Under the pieces are notes generated by a model. That model searched no databases, was not told where the DNA came from, and saw only the letters and a program-made list of their open reading frames with translations. From positions 62,001 through 126,000 of the IMG/VR virus record IMGVR_UViG_3300021963_000040: a stretch of DNA of 64,000 nucleotides; one strand, 5' to 3'. Below, piece by piece: positions 9,549 to 18,083 of this stretch (positions are counted from its first letter, which is position 1; each line of letters begins with the position of its first letter). Both the position numbers and the translations under genes were made by a program. The DNA comes from a virus.

Positions 9549-9833
9549 ATGAGTGAACTAGAAAAACAAAATCTTGAAGCGCACGTTGATTTATGCGCCG
9601 AGAGATATAAACGATTAGAAGAAAAATTTATCAATTTAGATCTACGTTTGGACAGTCTTAAAAGCGATGTTGCTGTATTAGAAACCTCCATGGATTCTAA
9701 GCACAAAGAGCTGGTACAGATTATCCAAGAAGCACAATCTGGTAAATTTAAAGTTTTAGTTGCAACTTCAGGCACAGTTATTGCGGCTATCCTTTCAGTA
9801 TTAGGATACCTTATAGCAAATATCAAGCATTAA
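9549..9833 (+). CDS. coiled-coil protein with C-terminal membrane segment, XhlA-like layout
   Basis: A 94-residue protein. Residues 1-70 form a heptad-like coiled coil rich in Glu, Leu and Lys, and 71-91 form one membrane segment (VLVATSGTVIAAILSVLGYLIA). This layout resembles XhlA-type holin accessory proteins and other phage tail-anchored proteins. An SD (ATAAGGAC) precedes the start. The function is inferred from layout only. Confidence 0.65.
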   Translation: MSELEKQNLEAHVDLCAERYKRLEEKFINLDLRLDSLKSDVAVLETSMDSKHKELVQIIQEAQSGKFKVLVATSGTVIAAILSVLGYLIANIKH

Positions 9834-9834
9834 T

Positions 9835-10206
9835 ATGAGATTATCTGACCTATTAGAAACCAAAGAAAAGTTTTCTATAGATAAGAAAAAAGAATTCCTC
9901 GCCGATGACGAACCATTAGAAATCGAAGTCGACGAGGATCATCTTGACGAACAAACTCGTATAGCTTGGGCACGTAAAGGTCGTAAGTTAGTAAGAAAAA
10001 TTCGTTGTGGATCGGGTAGACGCAAGGGTAGAATAGTAAGTAAAGCAAGCCAATGCGGCAAGGCAATTAATTTAAAGCGTCGATTTATGATGCGTAGATT
10101 GTTAAGACGCAAAGGCGCCGCAATGCGTAGGAAAGCTCTACGCACAAAAAGATTTAACTCAGTAAGTAGACGTTTAAGAGTATTAAACAAAAGAAAGAAA
10201 CACTAA
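9835..10206 (+). CDS. highly basic protein, possible DNA-binding virion protein
   Basis: A 123-residue protein with an acidic N-terminal 45 residues (MRLSDL start, then DDEPLEIEVDEDHLDE). The C-terminal 75 residues are extremely basic (RKIRCGSGRRKGR, RRFMMRRLLRRK, RRLRVLNKRKK) with two Cys. A cleavable acidic leader on a basic core would fit a prohead-packaged internal protein that binds DNA, but this is inferred from composition. It starts one base after the upstream stop. Confidence 0.65.
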   Translation: MRLSDLLETKEKFSIDKKKEFLADDEPLEIEVDEDHLDEQTRIAWARKGRKLVRKIRCGSGRRKGRIVSKASQCGKAINLKRRFMMRRLLRRKGAAMRRKALRTKRFNSVSRRLRVLNKRKKH

Positions 10207-10430
10207 TGCGTATTATTGATTTAGGCTCAGTATCTGTAATTGTTAGTAACGAAGAATTTAAATTGTACGAATACATTAAGAAAAAACAACCATGGCCAAA
10301 AAAAGCAGATGTTAGTATGAGAGAAAGAACACAAATGTTAGTTAAGCAATTAGTGGCTAAAGGCTTAATTAAAAGATATAGAGAAGACGGATTCACATTT
10401 TATAAAGCTGTGGAGAATAAAAGTGATTGA
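10206..10430 (+). CDS. small hypothetical protein, HTH-like composition
   Basis: A 74-residue protein starting MRIIDL and sharing one base with the preceding stop (TAATG). The segment WPKKADVSMRERTQMLVKQLVAKGLIKRYREDGFTFYK reads like a small winged-helix unit (helix, helix, then a beta hairpin), so a DNA-binding role is possible. No family is recognised. Confidence 0.58.
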   Translation: MRIIDLGSVSVIVSNEEFKLYEYIKKKQPWPKKADVSMRERTQMLVKQLVAKGLIKRYREDGFTFYKAVENKSD

Positions 10431-11067
10431 CCAAAATGAAATCAACGCCATGAAAAAAGTCATGGCTGGTTTAGGTAAAGTAGAAGCTCAAAGTTTAGGA
10501 ACCTATGTTAAACAAGAACTAGGTCAAGTTGACGGCCAGCCAGTTACAGAAGGCCGTAAATTTACAGATCCTAATGTAGGAGCAATGCACGATATTTTAT
10601 CTAAGCTAAACAATGTAGCAACATCAACAAAAAGAACAATCACAGAGCAATCTAAATCTAATACTAGACTTCGTCAATTTACAGAAATGGAACAAGAGGG
10701 TACTAGTGTTAAGATTAACAAATATGAGATAACCATTAGAGAAGAACAATTTGGTGCTACAACTAAAAACGTATACGATCTTAAAAATACAGTAACAGGG
10801 CAAACACTTTACGAAGGACTTGCCCTGTTTGAATCTGTAATGACCATAACAAAACATTTATTAAAAAACGAAACTACTAGTTTCTTAGCCTGCGATCGTA
10901 TAGCGGGGTTGGACGGCGATTATGCAAGATACTTAAATGAAGCTAGCATATACAAATCTAAAATAAAAAAGGGCGGTTCAGCAGAGTTGCTCGACATATA
11001 CGAGAGTAAGTATTCACGTGCTATAGCAGAAGCTAAGAGCACTAAAACTCATATATTAAAAGGCTAA
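10423..11067 (+). CDS. hypothetical protein
   Basis: A 214-residue protein with a GTG start overlapping the upstream gene by 8 bases; a purine-rich GGAG-AATAA lies in front. A helical N-terminus (about 1-60) is followed by a beta-rich middle (VKINKYEITIREEQFGATTKNVYDL) and a helical end with a KSKIKKGG turn. It belongs to the virion-like cluster. No enzymatic residues are evident. Confidence 0.62.
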   Translation: MIDQNEINAMKKVMAGLGKVEAQSLGTYVKQELGQVDGQPVTEGRKFTDPNVGAMHDILSKLNNVATSTKRTITEQSKSNTRLRQFTEMEQEGTSVKINKYEITIREEQFGATTKNVYDLKNTVTGQTLYEGLALFESVMTITKHLLKNETTSFLACDRIAGLDGDYARYLNEASIYKSKIKKGGSAELLDIYESKYSRAIAEAKSTKTHILKG

Positions 11068-11073
11068 CTTAGC

Positions 11074-11079
11074 TAAATA
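11074..11079 (+). promoter_or_regulatory. TAAATA late-promoter-like motif
   Basis: GCTAAATAATACT lies 22 bases before the 11102 start. Confidence 0.42.
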
Positions 11080-11101
11080 ATACTATAATTGGAAGATTAC
11101 T

Positions 11102-11830
11102 ATGAAAATTACAGATTTTTCCGTAAGACCGCAACAAAAACTAAGCGAGATTAACGGCTATCTCAAAGAAAACTTTGGCTATACGCTAAAGAGCGATAAC
11201 GTTAATGCACAGAAGTTGCATTCTATCTTAGAACAGATCAAGAAGAAACAATGGAACCTTAGCTGTGAAGTTAAGAACTATCAAAATGATCCTCGCTATG
11301 TAAAGAGTGTACTAATTGCAGAAAGCATTAAGATTATGCTAGCTGAAATTGGTCCTGTTCGTAGCAACCCTAAGGCTAGAGTTAACAAAGCTTCAGTTAA
11401 TGAAAGCGTTCAACAACTACGTGTTCTATTAGAACAAGACTTAGATCAAGCAGAAACACAACTTGCGGCCAAGAGCATGGTCAGCGATCTTCAAGATATG
11501 ACCGAAGATATTGCTAAGATGCAAGTTGAAACTTTAATGAGCTTAGTTGAGCGCATGAAGGAAGTTTTTGGACTTGAGCAGGCAACACAATTCAATACTA
11601 CAGTTGAAGGTGTACTACAGGGCGTATTAGACAACCTTAAAGATGCACATACTCAAGTATCAAATGCTATTCTAACACTAACAGGCGAAGCACCTGCAGA
11701 AGCACCAATGGGTGGCGAAGCACCTGCAGAAGCACCAATGGGTGGCGAAGTTCCTCCTGAAGAAGGTATGGGCGGAGCAGAAGCCGCAAGCGGTCCTGCT
11801 GGCGAGCCAGTTGGCCGAGAGATCAAATGA
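11102..11830 (+). CDS. helical protein with acidic Gly/Pro/Glu tail
   Basis: A 242-residue protein starting MKITDF. Residues 1-195 are strongly helical and contain the heptad-like LEQDLDQAETQLAAKSMVSDLQ region. The C-terminal 45 residues repeat GEAPAEAPMG and end in an acidic disordered tail. It overlaps the next gene by four bases (ATGA). It could be a scaffold or internal capsid protein; this rests only on composition and context. Confidence 0.63.
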   Translation: MKITDFSVRPQQKLSEINGYLKENFGYTLKSDNVNAQKLHSILEQIKKKQWNLSCEVKNYQNDPRYVKSVLIAESIKIMLAEIGPVRSNPKARVNKASVNESVQQLRVLLEQDLDQAETQLAAKSMVSDLQDMTEDIAKMQVETLMSLVERMKEVFGLEQATQFNTTVEGVLQGVLDNLKDAHTQVSNAILTLTGEAPAEAPMGGEAPAEAPMGGEVPPEEGMGGAEAASGPAGEPVGREIK

Positions 11831-12174
11831 AGTTATTTGAGCTAAAAAGTAACTACGTTGACGAACTTAAATCCACAGCACTAAACATAGTATATACTGC
11901 TAGTGCTAGTGGTGCTACTAAAATGTCAATGCACGATATGATAGCCGACCTGAGTAAGGAAGGCTATTATGTCACTGCTAAAGATTTAATTGATGTTTTA
12001 GGCGGCACACCTAGTATCAAAAATATTAGCGCAAAAGAATTAGAATTAGATACTGGCATTAATCCTAATGCAGAAGAAGAATTAGGAATGCCAAATACTG
12101 ACAAAGCAGAAGCAGATGCACAAAAAGTATCTAATATGGCTTCTGATCAAGCACTAAAAAATATCACCAAATAA
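11827..12174 (+). CDS. small hypothetical protein
   Basis: A 115-residue protein starting MKLFEL and coupled to the preceding gene by an ATGA overlap. An ordered N-terminal half (LSKEGYYVTAKDLIDVLGG) precedes an acidic helical tail. The N-terminal hexamer matches the M-[KR]-[IL]-x-x-[LF] pattern seen through this cluster. Confidence 0.6.
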   Translation: MKLFELKSNYVDELKSTALNIVYTASASGATKMSMHDMIADLSKEGYYVTAKDLIDVLGGTPSIKNISAKELELDTGINPNAEEELGMPNTDKAEADAQKVSNMASDQALKNITK

Positions 12175-12175
12175 C

Positions 12176-12205
12176 TTGACAGCCTATATAACATTCTGTT
12201 ACTAT
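12176..12205 (+). promoter_or_regulatory. sigma70-type promoter, near-leaderless
   Basis: TTGACA, an 18-base spacer and TACTAT. The -10 ends five bases before the ATG at 12211, so transcription would begin at or next to the start codon. Confidence 0.7.
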
Positions 12206-12210
12206 AGTGT

Positions 12211-12888
12211 ATGTCTATTCTTATTACCAATCCATTTAACTATCAACCTTTAAACCGTGTATCTGAAAATGGTACGCGGTTTTATGTTGATCCAAATAAT
12301 AAAAAGCTACCTAGTGTAACTACCATTCTAGATAAAACCAAGGATAAAACGTTCCTTAACGAATGGAAAAAACGTGTAGGAGAATCCGAAGCAAAACGTA
12401 TTAGTACGGAAGCCGCAGGACTTGGTACTCTAGTACACACACATTTAGAAAAATATGTACTTGGAGAATCTCGTCCTAGCGGAAATAACGTAGTTCATCA
12501 AATGGCTAAGTCAATGAGTGATGTGGTAATTAATCAAGGACTTAGTAAAGTATCAGAAGTATGGGGCTCTGAAGTGGCATTATACTATCCTGACCTTTAT
12601 GCTGGCACTAGTGACTTGGTAGGCATTTACCAAGGAGAACCGGCAATTATTGACTTCAAAAACACCTCAAAACCTAAGAAAGAGGAGTGGATCGAAGACT
12701 ATTTCCTCCAGTGTTGTGCGTATGCACTCGCACACAATACAGTTTATAATACAGACATTAAAAGAGCCGTTATTTTTATGGTGGCTCGAGATAACACTTA
12801 TCAGGAGTTTGATCTACAGGGTGCTAAGTTTGATATGATGTGTGAAAAATGGGGTGATCGAGTAGCACAGTACTACAAACTAAACTAA
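12211..12888 (+). CDS. PD-(D/E)XK exonuclease, Cas4/RecB-like
   Basis: A 225-residue nuclease-fold protein. Visible core residues are H76 (LVHTHLEKY), E121, D135 (TSDLVG), D148-x-K150 (IIDFKNT) and Q167 (FLQCCAYA), the RecB/Cas4 pattern. Cas4-like exonucleases are common in T4-like cyanophages and process DNA ends in recombination. A promoter abuts its ATG, so the message is probably leaderless. I see no four-Cys iron-sulfur cluster set, unlike classical Cas4. Confidence 0.85.
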   Translation: MSILITNPFNYQPLNRVSENGTRFYVDPNNKKLPSVTTILDKTKDKTFLNEWKKRVGESEAKRISTEAAGLGTLVHTHLEKYVLGESRPSGNNVVHQMAKSMSDVVINQGLSKVSEVWGSEVALYYPDLYAGTSDLVGIYQGEPAIIDFKNTSKPKKEEWIEDYFLQCCAYALAHNTVYNTDIKRAVIFMVARDNTYQEFDLQGAKFDMMCEKWGDRVAQYYKLN

Positions 12889-12891
12889 ATA
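12886..12891 (+). promoter_or_regulatory. TAAATA late-promoter-like motif
   Basis: The element overlaps the upstream stop codon. The string TAAATATAGCATTAGGA here recurs exactly at 42107, in both cases about 21-25 bases before a structural gene, which suggests a conserved promoter-plus-SD unit. Confidence 0.5.
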
Positions 12892-12912
12892 TAGCATTAG
12901 GAGTTAGATTAC

Positions 12913-13587
12913 ATGACAACAGAATCGTTTATTTCGCGAATTCAGGTACGTCGTGGTTTGCTAGAGGATTTACCTTTATTAGAACCCGGCGAACTTGCAT
13001 ACGCAGTTGACCAAAGACGCTTGTTTATTGGTAACCCACAGCAGACATTTACAGGTAACGGTGAAACAGCAAACTTCACTATCAATCAGAGTCTAGTACG
13101 TACAAGTACAGTCTTTTTCTCGTTAATAGATGGTGTATTGCAAATTCCGCAATACTCATATCTACCTGACAGAACTGTTATTAGTTTTACTAACCCACCA
13201 CCAGATGGTTCTGTTGTAACTATTGGATACAATAGTGAAATTCGTTTGTACGACGGATTCCAAGGCACAGACCTCATTTACTTAGAAGCTAACAAAACTA
13301 ATTGGACCTCTACTGTAGTTGCATTAGAAGTAGACTATGCAAACACAGGGGTATTTGAATATAGTATTAAATCTAGCCAAGGCATGGTTGTTGGTGATTT
13401 GAAATTTATCACTGACGGTGTTATACTAGACTATAATGACACGACACAAAACACTAGTTCTATAGAACCTGTTAAGTTAAGATTACAATTAATTAACAAC
13501 GGTCAGTTTGTAGAATTGCAATACATCAATGCCAGTGCAGAAAACGCAAGACTATATTATAGTACAAGAGTGTGGAAAACAGTATAA
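12913..13587 (+). CDS. tail-fibre-like protein with MTD-type N-terminal motif
   Basis: A 224-residue protein. The opening (IQVRRGLLEDLPLLEPGELAYAVDQRRLFIGN) matches the short RRG...LxxGELA.A..D..RLFIG motif found at the N-terminus of many phage fibre and tropism proteins. The rest is beta-rich with aromatic and Asn-rich strands. It probably forms part of a tail fibre or baseplate appendage. It overlaps the next gene by 16 bases. Confidence 0.7.
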   Translation: MTTESFISRIQVRRGLLEDLPLLEPGELAYAVDQRRLFIGNPQQTFTGNGETANFTINQSLVRTSTVFFSLIDGVLQIPQYSYLPDRTVISFTNPPPDGSVVTIGYNSEIRLYDGFQGTDLIYLEANKTNWTSTVVALEVDYANTGVFEYSIKSSQGMVVGDLKFITDGVILDYNDTTQNTSSIEPVKLRLQLINNGQFVELQYINASAENARLYYSTRVWKTV

Positions 13588-14021
13588 CCAACGTATGGGC
13601 GTCCGGCCCAATTACCAGATTTCGAGTTTGGAAAAATTTAAGGTCTGGTTTAGAGAACTCGTCTTTCGATAAGGCATTTAATGATGCCTACAAATGGTGG
13701 ACTTCTGCTCCGACTATTAGACGTACATTTGATCCTTGGAAACCAGATCAATGGCCAAACCCCTGGGAACTATTATATAAGGACGACTTTTGTCCTAATT
13801 CAGTATCTTTGGGCATTTGGTATGTACTCAAATTAACCAACCAAGATCTATCTAGACTTAAACTATGCGTAGTAAGCGATAGAGAACAAAAACATAATTG
13901 TTTGGGTTTGGTACTAGACAACAAGGAAGTTTACCTGTATAATAAAAAACTGAGTATTAAATCTCCTATGGTGGAGATATTAAATACGTTCTCTATAGAA
14001 GAAATAGAAGCTAACATATAA
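13572..14021 (+). CDS. hypothetical Trp-rich protein
   Basis: A 149-residue protein from a GTG start inside the end of the preceding gene. It is unusually rich in Trp and Pro in the first 80 residues (KWWTSAP, DPWKPDQWPNPW), followed by an ordered beta/alpha segment. I do not recognise it. It may be an accessory of the upstream fibre protein. Confidence 0.58.
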   Translation: MENSITNVWASGPITRFRVWKNLRSGLENSSFDKAFNDAYKWWTSAPTIRRTFDPWKPDQWPNPWELLYKDDFCPNSVSLGIWYVLKLTNQDLSRLKLCVVSDREQKHNCLGLVLDNKEVYLYNKKLSIKSPMVEILNTFSIEEIEANI

Positions 14022-14096
14022 AATAGTTTTTATTCAGATAGAGAGCGAGAGTAAATAGAACACTTAAGAGAGTTGTGGTTCGAGAAAGATAATAAA

Positions 14097-16388
14097 ATGA
14101 GCAGAAATATCCAAGTACAAAAACGAGACGGGCGCAAAGAAGAATTAAACATTAATAAAATTCATAAAATGGTAGAAGAAGCTTGCCTAGGACTAGCAGG
14201 CGTTAACGTAAGTCAAATTGAAATGAATGCAGACTTACAATTCATAGATGGCATTTCAACATCAGACATCCAAGAAATCTTAATTCGTTCAGCTAATGAT
14301 CTAATTAGCTTAGAACACCCAAACTATCAATACGTTGCGGCACGTCTATTGTTATTTGGATTACGTAAAGAAGTATTTGGACAATTCCAACCACTACACA
14401 TCTTAGACTTAGTAAAGCGTAACATTGATAAAGGTATCTATGATCCCGAGCTAGTTACTTACTATTCTGATGACGAGTGGAATCAGATTAACGATATTGT
14501 CAATCACGATCGTGACTTTAACTTTACCTATGCTGGCATTCGCCAAGTTGTAGACAAGTACCTGGTGCAAGATCGTTCAACCGGTAAGGTATTCGAAACA
14601 CCACAATACATGTACATGCTAATTTCCGCAGTACTATTTTCTCGTTATCCTAAGGAGACGAGAATGTCTTATGTTAAGAGGTACTATGATGCAGTCAGCC
14701 AATATAAGATTAATATTCCTACTCCTGTCATGGCTGGTGTACGTACTCCTATGCGGCAGTTTGCTAGTTGTGTTTTGGTTGATGTGGATGATACCCTTGA
14801 TAGTATTTTCACTAGCGATATGGCCATTGGTAAGTATGTGGCCCAACGAGCAGGCATCGGCATTAATGCAGGGCGCATCAGAGGAATCAATTCAAAGATC
14901 AGAGGAGGCGAAGTAGCACACACTGGTGTAGTACCATTCCTTAAGAAGTTTGAATCCACTGTTCGTTGCTGTACACAAAATGGAGTCCGCGGCGGCTCGG
15001 CAACAGTTCACTTCCCAGTGTGGCACAAAGAGATCGAAGACATCCTAGTTCTTAAAAATAACAAAGGCACAGAAGACAACCGTGTACGCAAATTAGATTA
15101 CAGCATCCAACTAAGCAAATTATTTTATGAACGTGCGTTAAGTGGTGGCAATATTACATTATTCAGTCCACACGATGTTCCTGGATTATATGAAGCATTT
15201 GGCGATAACGAATCATTTGACGCATTATATGTCAAATATGAAAATGATAATAAGATTCCTAAGAAGTCTATTTCAGCAATGGGGTTGATTCAAGACTTAC
15301 TAAAGGAACGTGCAGAAACAGGTCGTGTTTACATCATGAACATTGATCATGCCAACAGTCATAGTAGTTTCTTAGATGCAGTTAAAATGAGTAACCTCTG
15401 CCAAGAGATTACACTACCAACAGATCCTTTACAACACATCGACGGCAAAGGCGAAATTGCACTATGTATTCTAAGTGCTATCAACGTAGGTACACTACGT
15501 AACCTAGATGAACTAACAAACTTATGTGATCTAGCTGTACGTGGTCTAGAAGAAATCATTGACTATCAGCGTTACCCAGTTATAGCCGCTGAGATTAGTA
15601 CTAAAGCTCGTCGTAGCTTAGGTATTGGCTACATTGGCCTAGCACACTATCTAGCACGTAACAAAGTATTCTATGATGATGTAGAAGCCGCACGTTTAGT
15701 AAACCGTCTAACAGAAGCTTTCCAATATAACTTATTAAAAGCAAGTAACCAGTTAGCCAAGGAAAGAGGCGCATGTGAGTATTTCGATCGTACCAAATAT
15801 TCACAAGGAATTCTGCCCATTGACACTTACAAGCGTGATATCGATGAATTCTTAGGTACAGAGTTGCAGTATGACTGGGAAAGTCTACGTGCTGAAATTA
15901 AAGAGCACGGCCTACGTCATAGCACACTATCTGCACAGATGCCTAGCGAATCTAGCTCTGTTGCCAGCAACGAAACTAATGGTATCGAACCTCCACGTGA
16001 CTTGTTATCAGTTAAGAAGTCAAAGAAAGGTACATTAAAACAAATCGTCCCGTCATATCAAAGTCTAAAAAACTACTATACTTTACTTTGGGATATGAAG
16101 GGCAACGAAGGATATGTTCGTATTGTAGCGGCCATGCAAAAATACTTTGATCAAGCCATTAGCGGAAATTGGAGTTATAATCCCTTACAGTTTGCCAATA
16201 ACGAAGTACCTCTAAGCGTAATGTTAAAAGATCTACTGACTACATACAAGTACGGATGGAAGACCAGTTATTATCAAAATACCTACGACATGAAGAGTGA
16301 CGACGAAAGTCCACTACCCATATTAACAGAACAACCAGTAAAACAAGAAGAACAAGGCGAAGAAGTTTGCGACGCTTGCACCATTTAA
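14097..16388 (+). CDS. nrdA: ribonucleoside-diphosphate reductase alpha subunit, class Ia
   Basis: It reduces ribonucleoside diphosphates to deoxy forms with NrdB, supplying dNTPs for phage replication. An ATP-cone-like N-terminus (QVQKRDGRKEELNINKIHK) is followed by the catalytic barrel with the redox Cys in FASCVLVDVDD and the radical-site Cys in NLCQEI. The C-terminal shuttle pair is CDAC, three residues before the end. The full length is 763 residues. I chose ATG 14097 (MSRNIQ) rather than the in-frame ATG at 14073, because homologues start near the QKRDG motif. It is followed by nrdB and a glutaredoxin in one operon. Confidence 0.96.
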   Translation: MSRNIQVQKRDGRKEELNINKIHKMVEEACLGLAGVNVSQIEMNADLQFIDGISTSDIQEILIRSANDLISLEHPNYQYVAARLLLFGLRKEVFGQFQPLHILDLVKRNIDKGIYDPELVTYYSDDEWNQINDIVNHDRDFNFTYAGIRQVVDKYLVQDRSTGKVFETPQYMYMLISAVLFSRYPKETRMSYVKRYYDAVSQYKINIPTPVMAGVRTPMRQFASCVLVDVDDTLDSIFTSDMAIGKYVAQRAGIGINAGRIRGINSKIRGGEVAHTGVVPFLKKFESTVRCCTQNGVRGGSATVHFPVWHKEIEDILVLKNNKGTEDNRVRKLDYSIQLSKLFYERALSGGNITLFSPHDVPGLYEAFGDNESFDALYVKYENDNKIPKKSISAMGLIQDLLKERAETGRVYIMNIDHANSHSSFLDAVKMSNLCQEITLPTDPLQHIDGKGEIALCILSAINVGTLRNLDELTNLCDLAVRGLEEIIDYQRYPVIAAEISTKARRSLGIGYIGLAHYLARNKVFYDDVEAARLVNRLTEAFQYNLLKASNQLAKERGACEYFDRTKYSQGILPIDTYKRDIDEFLGTELQYDWESLRAEIKEHGLRHSTLSAQMPSESSSVASNETNGIEPPRDLLSVKKSKKGTLKQIVPSYQSLKNYYTLLWDMKGNEGYVRIVAAMQKYFDQAISGNWSYNPLQFANNEVPLSVMLKDLLTTYKYGWKTSYYQNTYDMKSDDESPLPILTEQPVKQEEQGEEVCDACTI

Positions 16389-16397
16389 GGAACATAT

Positions 16398-17489
16398 ATG
16401 ACCGTTTTTAATAGAGACAAAGTTGACTTTACAAAAGAGCCTATGTTCTTTGGTGCTCAACAAAATACACAACGTTTTGATGTGTTTAAGTATCCTGTGT
16501 TTGATAAACTTACACAAGCACAATTAGGTTACTTTTGGCGACCAGAAGAAGTTAGCCTTCAAAAGGATCGCGCAGACTATCAACAATTCCGCCCAGAGCA
16601 AAAATTCATCTTTACTAGTAACCTAAAGTATCAAACTCTATTAGACTCGGTACAAGGCCGCGGAGTACTTGCGGCCTTTGGCCCTTATTGTAGTTTACCT
16701 GAATTAGAAAGTTGCATGAACGCATGGCAGTTCTTTGAAAATATTCATAGTCGTTCATATACACACATCATTAAGAATGTTTATAGTAATCCGACAGAAG
16801 TATTTGATACTATTCTTGATGATGAACAAATTATTGCTCGTGCAAAGAGCGTAACAGTAGCATACGATGATTTTATTGATTATGCTAATCGTTATACAGT
16901 CACCGGCGAAGGAGACACGCGAACTCTAAAAAAGAAGTTATACATGGCCATGATTAGCGTGAACGCCCTTGAAGGGATTCGTTTCTTCGTTAGTTTCGCC
17001 TGTTCCTTCGCATTCGGTGAACTAAAGCTAATGGAAGGTTCTGCAAAGATCATTAGTTTAATTGCACGTGACGAAAGTCAACACCTTGCTATCAGTCAGC
17101 ATATTATCAAGAACTGGCAGAAAGGTGACGATCCTGAAATGAGTAGTATCATTGAGGAATGCAAGGATGATGTTATCGAAGTTTACAAAAAAGTAGTCCA
17201 GGAAGAAAAAGAATGGGCCAACTATTTGTTTAAGGATGGTAGTATCATAGGTTTAAATGAACGTCTACTACATGAGTACGTAGAATACATTGCTAACAAA
17301 AGAGTACGAGCCATTGGCTTAGATAACTTGTTTACACGCCATGCAGAAAATCCACTGCCATGGACACAGCATTGGTTATCAAGCAAAGGCCTACAAGTAG
17401 CACCACAAGAGACAGAAGTAGAGAGTTACGTAGTGGGTGGTATTAAACAAGACGTTAACTTAAATGACTTCTCAGGATTTAAACTATAA
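16398..17489 (+). CDS. nrdB: ribonucleoside-diphosphate reductase beta subunit, class Ia
   Basis: This is the radical-generating partner of NrdA. The 363-residue ferritin-like protein shows di-iron ligand segments in SCMNAWQFFENIHSRSYTHI and ARDESQHLAIS. It lies nine bases after nrdA behind a clear SD (TAAGGAAC). The C-terminal tail (NDFSGFKL) resembles the short peptide that docks NrdB onto NrdA. Confidence 0.95.
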   Translation: MTVFNRDKVDFTKEPMFFGAQQNTQRFDVFKYPVFDKLTQAQLGYFWRPEEVSLQKDRADYQQFRPEQKFIFTSNLKYQTLLDSVQGRGVLAAFGPYCSLPELESCMNAWQFFENIHSRSYTHIIKNVYSNPTEVFDTILDDEQIIARAKSVTVAYDDFIDYANRYTVTGEGDTRTLKKKLYMAMISVNALEGIRFFVSFACSFAFGELKLMEGSAKIISLIARDESQHLAISQHIIKNWQKGDDPEMSSIIEECKDDVIEVYKKVVQEEKEWANYLFKDGSIIGLNERLLHEYVEYIANKRVRAIGLDNLFTRHAENPLPWTQHWLSSKGLQVAPQETEVESYVVGGIKQDVNLNDFSGFKL

Positions 17490-17498
17490 GAGGGTATC

Positions 17499-17747
17499 AT
17501 GGTTATAGTTGACAAAGTAGAAATTTATACAAAGGCCGGTTGCCAATATTGCGAGACAGCTAAGAAAGTTGTTAATCGAAGAGAATGGCCTTTAGAAGTT
17601 AAATCGATTGACGAAGAAACTTATATGACAGAAATTACAGATCGTTTAGGCCATACACCTCGTTCTGTACCACAGATCTTTATTAACGGCGAACACATTG
17701 GCGGTTACCAAAAGATGGTAGAGTGGATTGGCAAGAACATAGACTAA
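17499..17747 (+). CDS. glutaredoxin
   Basis: An 82-residue thioredoxin-fold protein with a CQYC active site (C15, C18), a cis-Pro segment SVPQIF and a GGY glutathione-binding turn. It is placed directly after nrdB, so it is the likely electron donor that re-reduces NrdA, like NrdC or NrdH. It has an SD (AGAGGGTATC) and a nine-base gap from nrdB. Confidence 0.93.
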   Translation: MVIVDKVEIYTKAGCQYCETAKKVVNRREWPLEVKSIDEETYMTEITDRLGHTPRSVPQIFINGEHIGGYQKMVEWIGKNID

Positions 17748-17768
17748 ACAACAAAACGGAGACACACA

Positions 17769-18083
17769 ATGTTATTAAAAGTACCTTACCGACCAGGTGA
17801 TGTAGTTACTATTAAGTTATCTACAGGCGAAGAAGTTATCGGTAAATACGATGCAGATGAAAATGATGGTATTAGTATTTCTAAGCCGTTAGTACTAACA
17901 GCAGGCCCGCAAGGCGGCATAGCACTAACTCCTTATATGTTTACTGCTGACAGTTCTGCGGTTATCTTTAAAAACCATCATGTAATTTGTGTAGCGGCTT
18001 CATTAAAGCAAGCAAGCGATCAATACTTCCAGGCAACAACAGGAATCCAAACTGTTGCGGCAGGAGCGATTCAAGGGGTATAA
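17769..18083 (+). CDS. small beta-barrel protein, Sm-like in appearance
   Basis: A 104-residue protein. The first 50 residues (PGDVVTIKLSTGEEVIGKY...ISISKPLVL) read as a strongly bent five-strand barrel similar to Sm/Lsm proteins, which bind RNA. No clear Sm2 motif is visible, so RNA binding is only a possibility. It is preceded by a good SD (ACGGAGAC) and followed immediately by the spike/hydrolase gene. Confidence 0.6.
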   Translation: MLLKVPYRPGDVVTIKLSTGEEVIGKYDADENDGISISKPLVLTAGPQGGIALTPYMFTADSSAVIFKNHHVICVAASLKQASDQYFQATTGIQTVAAGAIQGV

